From positions 1-27,940 of the forward strand of contig CAYYVK010000007.1 in the NCBI GenBank assembly GCA_964475145.1: a stretch of DNA of 27,940 nucleotides, given 5' to 3'. Of the stretch, positions 1 through 8,508 are shown in pieces. Every line of letters begins with the position of its first letter. The first letter of the stretch is position 1. Source of the DNA: CAYYVK01 sp964475145. GTDB taxonomy: Archaea; Aenigmatarchaeota; Aenigmatarchaeia; CG10238-14; SCSR01. The notes under the pieces were generated by a model that saw nothing but the letters and a program-made list of their open reading frames with translations, was not told where the DNA came from and made no database searches. Position numbers and translations under genes: made by a program.

Positions 1-1370
1 ATAACAACAGTAAAGTTGCTCCAAGCTGAATTTCCTGACAAGCTCATGGTTGTTACATTTCTCAACTCGCCAGTACAATTATCAAAGCTGAAGATAGCAT
101 AGCTTAACCCAACATTATCATCCCATTTTAGCCTGTGTTCTATCGCTGTTCCTGCTAGAGTTGCATTAGTAGAGTTTAAAGACCATTGTGGTAATAGCTC
201 GTCTATGTATGCATGCCTAACTGGAAATGGTGCTGTAGAAGTGTTCTCTAACCAAACAAGGCTAATCACAGAATTTGTAGCAGCTTGTGCGCTTCTCAAC
301 CTTCTTGGATCGCTAAAGGAAGTACCGAAAGGTGTTGAAGTTAAAGACCAGCCAGTAGCTGAGCTGTATTTCTTGTAGTAGATTATGTTTGTTCTATTCC
401 AAAAGACATGAAGATCCCCATTCTCATCGGACCCTATTGTTACTTGCGGGGAATTGTCTGTATTCCTGTCTATCACAATTCTTTCTCCCCAACCTTGAGC
501 TTCTGTCCAGTTTCTTAGGTATAGCACTCCATCACTTCCTGTAAAAGCTAGGAATATCACGTCGTTCACGTTAACAGCATACTGGCCAGTCTCTGATGGT
601 GGAAGTGTAGCAGAATCTATCGTAGTTAAATCTTTCCATAAAGTCCCGTTAAAAAACGCACCACGATAAGATTGTCCTGAAGAATTGTACCATATCATAT
701 ACATTTTCCCATTTGATAAAGGTAGTAAAGTTGGACCTTCTGGATACATACAATCTTCATCGGATATAAGAACTGGTGAAGACCATGCTGAACCAGCAAT
801 ATCATCAGCTGAAACCACCCATGGTCTATACTTCGAGCCATCGTACATACAAAATCCGATCCATGGGTAGTTGCTCGAGTTGAGGGTGATAAAAGTCCCT
901 CTAACATAGTTTGTTACACGTATACTTACTTCTGGCTCCCATTCTATTGTTGTCCCTGTTATATTCCCACGCCTAAACCTTAAATCAGCTGCAGTAGTAA
1001 ACTGGCTCATGGATACGTATACTGTTTTGTTTGTCGTAAAATTTTTGAACCATACGCTCATGTAGTAATGGGTAGTAGAACTCTCTTTAAGAATTGCTGG
1101 CTGACTCCAAGAAATGCCGTCTATAGAATATGAGTAAAGAGATTGGCCACTCCAAGAAATGCCTCCCCCAGTATAATTTGAGAAAAACACCCAAAATTTC
1201 GACCCATCATAAAAGCTTGCTCTTGCAGAAGGATATCCTAAATTATGATAGGCATTAGGGTAAGTGTTTACAAGAGCAACAGTTGTTGGCTCAATTGCTA
1301 GAGAACTTTCTGTAAAAAGAAGCAAAAAAACCAAGCATGTAAAAAATAGTTTAATTTTTGAACTTACCAT
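1..1370 (-). CDS. Secreted beta-propeller-like surface protein with Ig-like domain (3' partial)
   Basis: The frame is open from an ATG at 1370 to the left edge, about 456 codons, so the C-terminus lies outside the window. A GAGGAGG Shine-Dalgarno sits just upstream, inside the end of the preceding gene. The N-terminus (MVSSKIKLFFTCLVFLLLF) is a signal peptide ending near Ala23. The next 370 or so residues are rich in Trp, Tyr, Gly and Asp, with repeated blade-like segments such as YSIDGISW (Asp-box-like), IGFCMYDGSK, MIWYNSSG and LHVFWNRT, as in sialidase/BNR-type propellers. Near the edge a new beta domain begins (STNATLAGTAIEHRLKW), resembling Ig-like modules repeated in archaeal surface proteins. 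It is the last visible gene of a four-gene operon with pilin-like proteins, so a surface or adhesive role is inferred. No enzymatic residues can be assigned. Confidence 0.85.
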   Translation of the reverse strand, partial: MVSSKIKLFFTCLVFLLLFTESSLAIEPTTVALVNTYPNAYHNLGYPSARASFYDGSKFWVFFSNYTGGGISWSGQSLYSYSIDGISWSQPAILKESSTTHYYMSVWFKNFTTNKTVYVSMSQFTTAADLRFRRGNITGTTIEWEPEVSIRVTNYVRGTFITLNSSNYPWIGFCMYDGSKYRPWVVSADDIAGSAWSSPVLISDEDCMYPEGPTLLPLSNGKMYMIWYNSSGQSYRGAFFNGTLWKDLTTIDSATLPPSETGQYAVNVNDVIFLAFTGSDGVLYLRNWTEAQGWGERIVIDRNTDNSPQVTIGSDENGDLHVFWNRTNIIYYKKYSSATGWSLTSTPFGTSFSDPRRLRSAQAATNSVISLVWLENTSTAPFPVRHAYIDELLPQWSLNSTNATLAGTAIEHRLKWDDNVGLSYAIFSFDNCTGELRNVTTMSLSGNSAWSNFTVV

Positions 1371-1959
1371 AATCCTCCTCTACCTGGCCATTAATAAAAA
1401 TGACCTTAAAATAGTAGACAAAACTTGCCGAGTTGATGTTAACTGGTACCAAAATTGTTTTCTCGTTTTTATCTGGCGAATAATAGGTAAAGTTTAGAGT
1501 AAAAACTGTATCAGAAGAAACATTGAACGTGAAGTTTACCTTAACACTAGTGTTATCTTCCAAGCTTTCGAAAAAGTGACTGCTACCATCGTAGCTAAAG
1601 TTTAGGCTTACGTTGCTTATAGTCTTGCTTAACGAATTAAATACTGTCGTGTTGAAGGTTGTGTTCTCGTTTGCATAGACTGTTGGTATGTTTATCTCAA
1701 CTGCCAAAATGTCAAAACTGTAAGAATTTTTTACATATCTTACAAAATCCTCAAAATTCTTCTCAGCATAGCTTTTGTTATTAGCTGAAATGAGAAAAAC
1801 TTTTTTCAACGCCTCCAAAATAACTTCATTCATCCTCTTCGAGTAAACCTCTCTCAAGTTTTGTTCAGCAGCGAAGTATGTAGTGCGTATACCAAACCTT
1901 AAGGATATTAAAACAAATAGAAAAACGATACACATCAAAAACATGTACTGCCCCTTCAT
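1351..1959 (-). CDS. Membrane-anchored pilin-like protein
   Basis: 202 residues. The ATG at 1959 overlaps the upstream stop as ATGA; an in-frame GTG at 1968 is the alternative start. The N-terminus MKGQ is followed by a hydrophobic stretch (about residues 5-21), which resembles an archaeal class III signal peptide (basic residue, Gly, then Gln at the cleavage point). I do not see the full motif with a downstream Glu. A helical region (about 25-70) precedes a Ser/Thr/Asn-rich beta domain with many N-glycosylation sequons, looking like one Ig-type fold. The gene lies between another single-pass protein and the secreted propeller protein, with translational coupling upstream and a 20-bp overlap downstream. 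A minor pilin or surface anchor role is inference; I recognise no named family. Confidence 0.8.
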   Translation of the reverse strand: MKGQYMFLMCIVFLFVLISLRFGIRTTYFAAEQNLREVYSKRMNEVILEALKKVFLISANNKSYAEKNFEDFVRYVKNSYSFDILAVEINIPTVYANENTTFNTTVFNSLSKTISNVSLNFSYDGSSHFFESLEDNTSVKVNFTFNVSSDTVFTLNFTYYSPDKNEKTILVPVNINSASFVYYFKVIFINGQVEEDYGKFKN

Positions 1960-2321
1960 AAAAACCACATGTAAACAGTAAGCTTTGAAGGCTTGAAGTA
2001 AGTATAATTACCTGGAATAAAATAAACTACAGAATAAGTATTGTTAGGTAGTTGGTAGATGCTTTCGTCTATGCTGACGTTAAAGTTTATGCTTGGAAAT
2101 GCTGTCTGAAGCTCTTGTAAAATTGCTGTAGTATTGTTTGAAAGGATTAAGTTCGCTAGCCTTCCTTGGTTTTCTAAGGTTGAGAGAAAGTTTAAAACTT
2201 TAATTTTTGTTTCTGTTGGTCTTAGCTCTGGTGTAGGTTGTAGCTGGAAAAGAAGATAAAAAAGAAAAACAACAATCGCCATTCCAATAACAACTTCTGC
2301 TAATTCTACAACTCCTCTCAT
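1956..2321 (-). CDS. Small single-pass membrane protein, pseudopilin-like
   Basis: 121 residues, starting at the ATG at 2321, which overlaps the TGA of the upstream gene by four bases and has GGAAGTGAG just before it. A longer reading from 2423 would overlap the upstream gene by about 100 bp and is unlikely. MRGVVELAEVVIGMAIVVFL gives one N-terminal membrane helix directly after a short basic start, the usual shape of type IV pilin-like proteins. The extracellular part is only about 95 residues, with several N-x-S/T sequons. It is coupled on both sides to similar membrane proteins, so the three probably assemble together. No family was recognised. Confidence 0.75.
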   Translation of the reverse strand: MRGVVELAEVVIGMAIVVFLFYLLFQLQPTPELRPTETKIKVLNFLSTLENQGRLANLILSNNTTAILQELQTAFPSINFNVSIDESIYQLPNNTYSVVYFIPGNYTYFKPSKLTVYMWFL

Positions 2322-3001
2322 TCGCTCACTTCCAAATAAAACTCGTTTCCTGTCAACAAAGTGTTGATAGCCTGTAGATAGTCTAATTCTCTTAGCTCTC
2401 TCAACTTCCTTACAGAAAGCCATAGCATCCTTTCTGTTGGATATACGGTTACATTAAAACCTGTTGCTGTGTTAAATGGTAAAGAATAATTGGCAGGAAG
2501 TATTTCTGTATCTGAAGAAAAGTAGATGAAGAGTGTCCTTGACTGGTATGGAGAAAAGCTTGTGTTAAGGACTAAAGTTGCATTTTTCAAGTACCCTCCC
2601 TCACAAAACGTTTGATCGAAAAGAGTGAAAGGTATTTCCTCTTCATACTCGTAAACTCTTACTGTACTGTTTAAAATCATCTTAGAGCAATCATCGTCAA
2701 AAGTAAAATTACTTAAGTTAACAAGGATATACCCTCTGTCTATTCCGTCGGCTTCTTTGATTATTACAGTTTTTCTGTAGATATAGTCAAATACACCCAC
2801 TTGCTGTACGTTCTCTCTGGTCCAGTTGCTTGGTATTCCTGGAGATAAAATCTTTTTAAGGACTTGTAAAGCCTTTACTTTTGTTTCTACAGATTGTTCT
2901 CTGTTTTCTTGTTCAATAACAAAACTAACATACTCTCTTAGAATGAATGCTGTAAGCAATAAAAAAATTGCCAAAGCTATGGAAAAATGTATTAGGTTCA
3001 T
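2318..3001 (-). CDS. Single-pass membrane protein with extracellular beta domain
   Basis: 227 residues and the first gene of the surface operon. MNLIHFSIALAIFLLLTAFI forms an N-terminal membrane helix. It is followed by a short charged helical stretch (about 30-50) and a beta-rich ectodomain with sequons and two cysteines (in DDDCSKM and TFCEGGY) that may form a disulfide outside the cell. The segment IPFTLFDQTFCEGGY followed by a run of alternating hydrophobic and polar residues resembles beta-sandwich domains of archaeal pilin-like proteins, but I cannot name the family. AGTGGT stands 3 nt before the ATG. The start lies in a short region shared with the divergent secD gene. Confidence 0.8.
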   Translation of the reverse strand: MNLIHFSIALAIFLLLTAFILREYVSFVIEQENREQSVETKVKALQVLKKILSPGIPSNWTRENVQQVGVFDYIYRKTVIIKEADGIDRGYILVNLSNFTFDDDCSKMILNSTVRVYEYEEEIPFTLFDQTFCEGGYLKNATLVLNTSFSPYQSRTLFIYFSSDTEILPANYSLPFNTATGFNVTVYPTERMLWLSVRKLRELRELDYLQAINTLLTGNEFYLEVSE

Positions 3002-3067
3002 CTGACCACTTAATCAAAACTTATTTAATAATAACTTATCAAAAAGTAAAAATAAAAGGTAGATAAG
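3002..3067. promoter_or_regulatory. Divergent promoter region, surface operon / secD
   Basis: 66 bp, almost entirely A+T. The segment TTATTTAATAATAA (about 3021-3034) can serve as a TATA element in either direction. It lies about 20-33 bp before the minus-strand ATG at 3001 and about 35-47 bp before the secD ATG at 3068. secD has GGTAGATAAG before its start, while the minus gene has AGTGGT. No sequence-specific operator is evident. Confidence 0.45.
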
Positions 3068-4654
3068 ATGAAAATAGGCTTGAGAGCAGCTTTGCTTTTA
3101 TTGCTAGCAGTAATTTCTCTCTACCTCATTCTTTCACCTTATGTATTGAAAAGGCAAGGCGTTTTAGTCTCTTATGTTGAGAATAAGGATTGTACCTTAA
3201 AGCCAGGCGATGTTATCAATAGTGTACTGGGTCAACAAATAAACAGTTTAGAAGATTTTAACAAGGCAATTAAAAACATAAAGAAAGGGCAACATGTTAC
3301 CATGGTTGTTAACAACGGTCCTGGTAGTTGTACTGCTATCGAAGACGGATTCCTTGGTGTTAATGTTACAAAACTGCCTTCTGACGAGTTAAGGTTTGGA
3401 ATAGAATTGCAAGGGGGTGTAGTAACAATTCTAAAACCTGAAAAAAATGTAAATACTGTTGCTGAAATTTTGAAGAAGAGAGCTGTAGCTTACATGATGC
3501 CAGATGTTCAAGTTTTGATAAATGGTTCTACTATTAAAGTTATCAGTTTATCTCCAGATGTAATTCCAGTATTGTTGGAAAAAGGAGTGTTTGAAGCAAC
3601 AATTTTAGAAAACATCGAAATAGTAAACAACACTGGAGATATACCTGTTGGTGATAATGTGTATACTGTAGAATTAGTAGATAAAGGTGTGAAAATTAAT
3701 GGGAGTACTTATTCGGTAAACAGTACTTTTCAACTAGATAACATTACATTCAAAGTGAAAAACATCACGAATGCTTCTGTAGTAGTTGAGGCAAAAGTTT
3801 TTGGTAATACCGATGTCTTAAGAACTTTAGGAAGTGGGACGCTTAGCTACAATTTAAACACTAAAATGTACGAATTTTCTATACCAGTAGAAATTTCGGA
3901 AGAAGCATCTAAAAGATTTAACAAGATTCTTAAGAATGCTCCAACTTATTTCAACGGTAGGCAAACTTTGGTAGAAGGTTTTATTGTTTACTATATAGAT
4001 GAAAAACCAATAAGCAACCTTTTAATACCCGCCGAACTTGCTAAGGAAGAAGTAAGACAATTATCTATAATAGGGTTCTCCACAAACATAAACGATGCTT
4101 CACTTACAAGACAAAAAGTTTTTGCATCCTTAGAGTCTGGTGAACTGTTAATTGATGTGAAGATTGTTGGATCCGATGTCTATAAACCCAGCTTACAAAA
4201 TATTTCTCTTTTGATAACAGGTATTTCCTTCGGATGTTTCTTAGTGATGCTTTCTACCATTTTCTACTTCAGGTATAAAAAATTGAAAGTTGGTATTGTT
4301 GCTATAACACTTACTCTAATATGTGTTTTTATAACCTTGGGATTTTTGGCTCTTGTGCAGAAAATTTTACCTATGTGGGTTATTAACTTTCAAACACTAC
4401 TAGGATTGATAGTTCTGATGTTTGTGTGCACGCACTACTCACTTATTTCTGCAGAAACTAGACTTAAGAAAAGTGCACAAACTATTACAATTTTCCGTAG
4501 AAACGTTTCTCTAAAAATTATGTCAGACTTTCTGATAATACTCGCTGCTCTTATACTTCTTTTCACGTTCCTTAAATTTTTTGCAACAACCTTGCTAGCA
4601 GGTTTCTTAATTTACAGAATTCTTGCATCTCCTTTGTACGAGAAAAGACTTTAA
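3068..4654 (+). CDS. secD: Protein-export membrane protein SecD, with N-terminal PDZ-like segment
   Basis: 528 residues. SecD works with SecF at the Sec translocon to pull exported proteins outward using the ion gradient. There is one N-terminal membrane helix (about 5-27), a large extracytoplasmic part, then five closely spaced helices (about 379-401, 407-430, 436-460, 485-505, 506-525), matching the six-helix SecD topology. FGIELQGGV (about 112-120) is the family's conserved LGxDLQGG-type motif, and IIGFSTNINDASLTRQ precedes the second helix as in SecD. Between helix 1 and that motif, KPGDVINSVLGQQINSLEDF reads like a PDZ-type fold. No SecF gene is visible on either side, although the two are usually adjacent. 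Its 3' end overlaps that of polB by four bases. The sequence is divergent, but the assignment is fairly firm. Confidence 0.85.
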   Translation: MKIGLRAALLLLLAVISLYLILSPYVLKRQGVLVSYVENKDCTLKPGDVINSVLGQQINSLEDFNKAIKNIKKGQHVTMVVNNGPGSCTAIEDGFLGVNVTKLPSDELRFGIELQGGVVTILKPEKNVNTVAEILKKRAVAYMMPDVQVLINGSTIKVISLSPDVIPVLLEKGVFEATILENIEIVNNTGDIPVGDNVYTVELVDKGVKINGSTYSVNSTFQLDNITFKVKNITNASVVVEAKVFGNTDVLRTLGSGTLSYNLNTKMYEFSIPVEISEEASKRFNKILKNAPTYFNGRQTLVEGFIVYYIDEKPISNLLIPAELAKEEVRQLSIIGFSTNINDASLTRQKVFASLESGELLIDVKIVGSDVYKPSLQNISLLITGISFGCFLVMLSTIFYFRYKKLKVGIVAITLTLICVFITLGFLALVQKILPMWVINFQTLLGLIVLMFVCTHYSLISAETRLKKSAQTITIFRRNVSLKIMSDFLIILAALILLFTFLKFFATTLLAGFLIYRILASPLYEKRL

Positions 4655-7326
4655 GCTGGGCTAAAATATTTTGCTTTCTCCCCGTTAGAACAGAATAAAA
4701 TCTCTCCACCACAACTACACTTACCAAGAAGTGGGGGCCTTCTATAAGTTTTATTACACTTAGAACAGATAACACAATCTATAGAATGTAAGAGACTCTG
4801 TTGAGAATTATTCTTAATAACATCAGCTAATATACGTTGTTTTCCAACACCAAAAAGCTCAGACTTTGATATACCCATAGCTTCAAAAACTCTTTCTATT
4901 GGTGGGAGTATCTGACTTTCTATATAGTACTTCGAGTCTATCTTTAATCCATGTTGTCTTACATATTCAGGATCTTCCGCTCTTTCTGAAAGTAATTGAG
5001 GTCCTCGTACTATCACATATCCTATCCTGTCACCTAATCCTGGAGCTTCAGCAGGTGATCTTGCCCTCAATTTTTTAACTAGTTCTACATGCGGCTGCAC
5101 GCCCTTATACTCTTTTAAAGGCTTAGATATACCCTTTGTTATCACCAAATCTTCTAACGGAACTTCGTTTCTCTCTAGCTTTAGCATCGTTTCTCGCACA
5201 TAAGCAAGTGCTTTGCTTGGGCTTCTTTCTTTCAAGATTATTTCCAAAACTTTTAGTAAGGTTGTGCCTGTTAAATTACACCAATCTCTCCTTACAGTCT
5301 CAATACCTTTCATTAACATTGTTTCTTTAATTTCACCATCTTTCTTCTCTACAAGAAGACCTGCATACCTTTTCTTACTCAGTATTATTAACGACTTGAA
5401 AATTCCTTCTATTTTCATCGATACTTTTCCTTTCAACTCTTCGTTTACCCTCTTTTCTACTTCTTCTCCAAGCCTGATTGCCTCTTCCATATCAGTTGTT
5501 TTTGTGTCTACCATGATGCTGTCTGTATCGCCGTATAAAACAGAGAATCTTTTGTCAGCCTCAACAATTTCCTTCGTTCTTTGTATCAAATGTCTACCGC
5601 AAGCAGTGATGGCATTGGCTATATCCAACATGTATATCCTAGATCGGATATACCCTGTATATCCATAGAAAGCATTTGTCATGTACTTTAAAGCAATCTG
5701 TCTAGCTTCTAAGCTTCTTCTCTCTTCTTCTGTTTTTGCTTTTTTAGCAAGATCTCTTATCCTATCTCTTTCTTCTATCAACATCTTAACAGTCCTGGGT
5801 ATAACTCCTACACGGATTTTTGGAGAAACAAACTCTACACCATTAGGTGTTTTAATAGTTTCTTCTGGTTTCTCATCTAAACAAATTGCTGTGCAACATA
5901 TGTTGTAAGCAATGAAGAGTGAAGGGTACATGCTCTTGAAATCCAAGTAAACAACATAGTTAGTATGTAAGCCGACCTTAGGCTCTAAAACAAGAGCACC
6001 CTTTAGACCATGTGTCAACCTCTCCTCTTTCCTTTTTAGCATCTCTTCTTCCCCTGGTTTTAAAGGAAATACAAAATCTGCTTTATTGAATTCTCGTAAA
6101 AGCAAGTTTTCTACTCTTGCTGATTCTCCACTATCTAACACATCTTGTAACAGCAACCCACAAACTCTAGCTATTTCTATGAATTTACTCAGAAGATCCT
6201 TCTCCAACAATAACCGTAGCACAAGCTCAGCATCTTTCCTGTTGTACTCTATCAACTTATCTAAGTTCTTACTGTTCCAATACTTAGCTATTTCGCTATG
6301 AGTAATGTCTACTTTTCCTTCTCCAAGCATTTCTTTCGCAACATCTCCCAAACCATACCTTTTCAACCTTAGAAGACCTTTACCAACAGACTCTTTTATT
6401 AACTCGTAAACGTCCACGACAACTCTTCCAGGAACATTACTCTTGTACCTTATACCCGCTTTTTTGGTTGTTGCCGGTTTTTTATTACACCTTCCTATAA
6501 GCTTACTTATGTCGTTGACACTCATTCTTTCAAGTAGGAAAGGTAAGTCAAAATTGTTTATATTATAACCAACTAGCATATCCGGGTCGTACTCTTCTAC
6601 AATTTTGGAGAATTCTTCCAGCATCTCCTTCTCCCCGCTAAAGAAAAGAACCTGACTAGACTCTATCTTTATCGGCTTTGCCACTAAAACTAAAGACTTT
6701 TTATCCTTGTAGGGTGGAGAAAAGGCCAAACCTATCATGATTATCTGATCCCTTTTAGGGTCTGGTTTAGCCTCCGTGGACGGAACTGTCTCTACATCTA
6801 TACTCATGTACTTTAATTGGGGGAGTGTTGGATCATCAAGCTCCTTTAAAGTGTTTGCCTCCACCGCTAAGTTCGTCTTAACCGTGTTTGTGTTTGTACT
6901 CCTTCCATCAACATGAATCCATTTCATTCCATGCAAACTAAAATCTGCCATAAAACGATTTTTAAAAAGGATGTCTGCCTCAAACACCTCCTTTACAAGA
7001 TTGTTTTTCGTCAGCTCTTCTCGCACTTTCGGAACTTTAGAAGGATCTTTTAAGGTGATTCTTAAAAGATTGTCTTTCTTAGACCTATAACCAATCGACA
7101 AATACTTTTCCTCTTCTTTTATGCCTACCAAAAGTCCTGAGAAGTTTTTCCTTAAAAATTCCACAACCTCCTCTGTGTTCCTAGGAATTACATAAAAGTA
7201 GGGTAAGTATCCCCTATAGAAAACTGTAACAGATTTTTCTTCTCTCGTTTTTCCAAAAAGTCTGATTATTGGAGAGTTTTCTAACATGATATAGTCGCAA
7301 TCTATAAGAAGAAAGTCTAGCTCCAT
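4651..7326 (-). CDS. polB: Family B DNA polymerase with DP2-like C-terminal zinc finger
   Basis: 891 residues, intein-free. Proofreading motifs are intact: Exo I IDVET (Asp177, Glu179), Exo II YNINNFD (Asp260), Exo III YNRKD (Tyr361, Asp365). Polymerase motifs are also intact: A DFKSMYPSL (from Asp462), B KYMTNAFYG (547-555), C YGDTD (598-602). After the thumb, instead of the short basic PCNA-binding tail usual in archaeal PolB, there is a cysteine module: Cys854, Cys857, Cys870, Cys872, with Cys851 and Cys879 nearby. Its core, TYRRPPLLGKC then CGGEI and a KY near the end, closely resembles my recollection of the last zinc finger of PolD large subunits (DP2). The gene starts 9 bp after the DP1-like gene, so both are probably co-translated. 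The 3' end overlaps secD tail to tail. Confidence 0.96.
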   Translation of the reverse strand: MELDFLLIDCDYIMLENSPIIRLFGKTREEKSVTVFYRGYLPYFYVIPRNTEEVVEFLRKNFSGLLVGIKEEEKYLSIGYRSKKDNLLRITLKDPSKVPKVREELTKNNLVKEVFEADILFKNRFMADFSLHGMKWIHVDGRSTNTNTVKTNLAVEANTLKELDDPTLPQLKYMSIDVETVPSTEAKPDPKRDQIIMIGLAFSPPYKDKKSLVLVAKPIKIESSQVLFFSGEKEMLEEFSKIVEEYDPDMLVGYNINNFDLPFLLERMSVNDISKLIGRCNKKPATTKKAGIRYKSNVPGRVVVDVYELIKESVGKGLLRLKRYGLGDVAKEMLGEGKVDITHSEIAKYWNSKNLDKLIEYNRKDAELVLRLLLEKDLLSKFIEIARVCGLLLQDVLDSGESARVENLLLREFNKADFVFPLKPGEEEMLKRKEERLTHGLKGALVLEPKVGLHTNYVVYLDFKSMYPSLFIAYNICCTAICLDEKPEETIKTPNGVEFVSPKIRVGVIPRTVKMLIEERDRIRDLAKKAKTEEERRSLEARQIALKYMTNAFYGYTGYIRSRIYMLDIANAITACGRHLIQRTKEIVEADKRFSVLYGDTDSIMVDTKTTDMEEAIRLGEEVEKRVNEELKGKVSMKIEGIFKSLIILSKKRYAGLLVEKKDGEIKETMLMKGIETVRRDWCNLTGTTLLKVLEIILKERSPSKALAYVRETMLKLERNEVPLEDLVITKGISKPLKEYKGVQPHVELVKKLRARSPAEAPGLGDRIGYVIVRGPQLLSERAEDPEYVRQHGLKIDSKYYIESQILPPIERVFEAMGISKSELFGVGKQRILADVIKNNSQQSLLHSIDCVICSKCNKTYRRPPLLGKCSCGGEILFCSNGEKAKYFSPA

Positions 7327-7335
7327 ATTGCTAGT

Positions 7336-8499
7336 TTATGAAAAATCAATCTTAAATATTTCTCTGGTCCTCAAGTTTATCATCCAAAAGACTGGATTTT
7401 CTATGAAATTACCACATGAGATTATAGTTGTGTTCTTGTAATTCAAACAGGATGGTTGAGTTGAAGACCCACAAGCTATTATATCTGGTACTGTCTCTAA
7501 AAGATAAGCATCCTCAAAAGTTTTACCCATCTCAACGATAGGGTCAAGATGCCTTTTTCTTAGTAAAACTACACATGTTTGTTCTATTGGTATTTCTAAA
7601 ATTTTACTGTATTTTTGAAATATTTCACCATGAGAAAGAAGTATAATCAAACCTTTTACTTTAATTAAAACAGGATCTTCAAAGTCGAATCTTTTGTGGT
7701 CAGCATCTTTTTCACTCTTTAGTAAGTATACCTTTATGTTAGACGGGAAGTTTTTGAGTAGTTTCTCTACATCATCTCCGTTAGAGGATATACCACCTAG
7801 TATAAAAATTAAAATGTTTTTATATTTTTGTCTTTCTAGCCAGCCTAAAAAATTCTGAAAGTATTTTTCATTCAATTTATCAGAATCTAAACAAAAGTTT
7901 GAAAGGAACAAGCAATATACGTCTTCTCCTGCCTTATTGACGTCCTTTCTAAAAGGTATATCTGGATATACAACTTTTTTAACAAATATTGTATTATCAA
8001 CATTCTCACAAACTACACCAATCACTTCATCAGGAACAATAAGTCTGAAATCTTCTGAACTTTTCTCAAAAAATACTTCAGTTTCACCTGTCCCGTCTTC
8101 TACCACTAAGGAACACTTTTCTAGATTTTTATCTCTAACTAAACAGATTAGAGAAAAGTTCTTTACTTTCCTTGTTATCTTTCCAATAGAAATTGGGTTT
8201 ATTAACTCAAATCTTCTTGACAAAATTTGTGAAATTTTTTCGTACCTTTCCCTTAACATCTTAATGACATCTTCTACAGAAATTTTCCTAGGTTTTCCTT
8301 TGAACTCTTTCACTATTATTACATCCTCTGTTAAAAATGGTTTTATCGTGTCTAGTGTAACAATAGTTACGTTATTTTCGATCAACTTTTCGATTAAAGA
8401 GCTTATACATTCTTGGTTGTTATATAGATATTCTAAAGATTGTGGATCTATTTGTAAACCTTTCTCTAAAAACATTTTTACTATGTCTTGTTTCTCCAT
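7336..8499 (-). CDS. DP1-like (PolD small / B-subunit) protein with inactivated phosphoesterase site
   Basis: 387 residues. DP1 is the small subunit of archaeal PolD, a calcineurin-fold 3'-5' exonuclease; eukaryotic B-subunits of Pol alpha, delta and epsilon descend from it. Visible order: N-terminal helical region (1-95), OB fold (about 103-180, with SLVVEDGTGETEVFF), then the phosphoesterase fold (about 193-387). Family landmarks remain: RKRHLDP (about 314-320), VPDI (338-341) and one SHG (289-291). The metal-binding motifs are lost. SDIH is SNFC (200-203), GDxxDG is GGISSNG, GNHD has no counterpart, and GHVH is GSST (344-347). It should be a structural subunit, not a nuclease. It lies between a small winged-helix gene and polB in one operon; no DP2 gene is in the window. 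Confidence 0.88.
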   Translation of the reverse strand: MEKQDIVKMFLEKGLQIDPQSLEYLYNNQECISSLIEKLIENNVTIVTLDTIKPFLTEDVIIVKEFKGKPRKISVEDVIKMLRERYEKISQILSRRFELINPISIGKITRKVKNFSLICLVRDKNLEKCSLVVEDGTGETEVFFEKSSEDFRLIVPDEVIGVVCENVDNTIFVKKVVYPDIPFRKDVNKAGEDVYCLFLSNFCLDSDKLNEKYFQNFLGWLERQKYKNILIFILGGISSNGDDVEKLLKNFPSNIKVYLLKSEKDADHKRFDFEDPVLIKVKGLIILLSHGEIFQKYSKILEIPIEQTCVVLLRKRHLDPIVEMGKTFEDAYLLETVPDIIACGSSTQPSCLNYKNTTIISCGNFIENPVFWMINLRTREIFKIDFS

Positions 8500-8508
8500 A
8501 GAAAGAAA

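Noticed and set aside
2321..2423. N-terminal extension of the 121-residue membrane protein to 2423
   Set aside because: It would overlap the upstream gene by about 100 bp and put a charged soluble segment before a classic pilin-like N-terminus; the ATGA overlap with a ribosome-binding site at 2321 is far better.
5213..5668. Long plus-strand open frame opposite polB
   Set aside because: It is antisense to the conserved polymerase motifs and has Ser/Leu/Ile-rich composition typical of a shadow frame; no ribosome-binding site.
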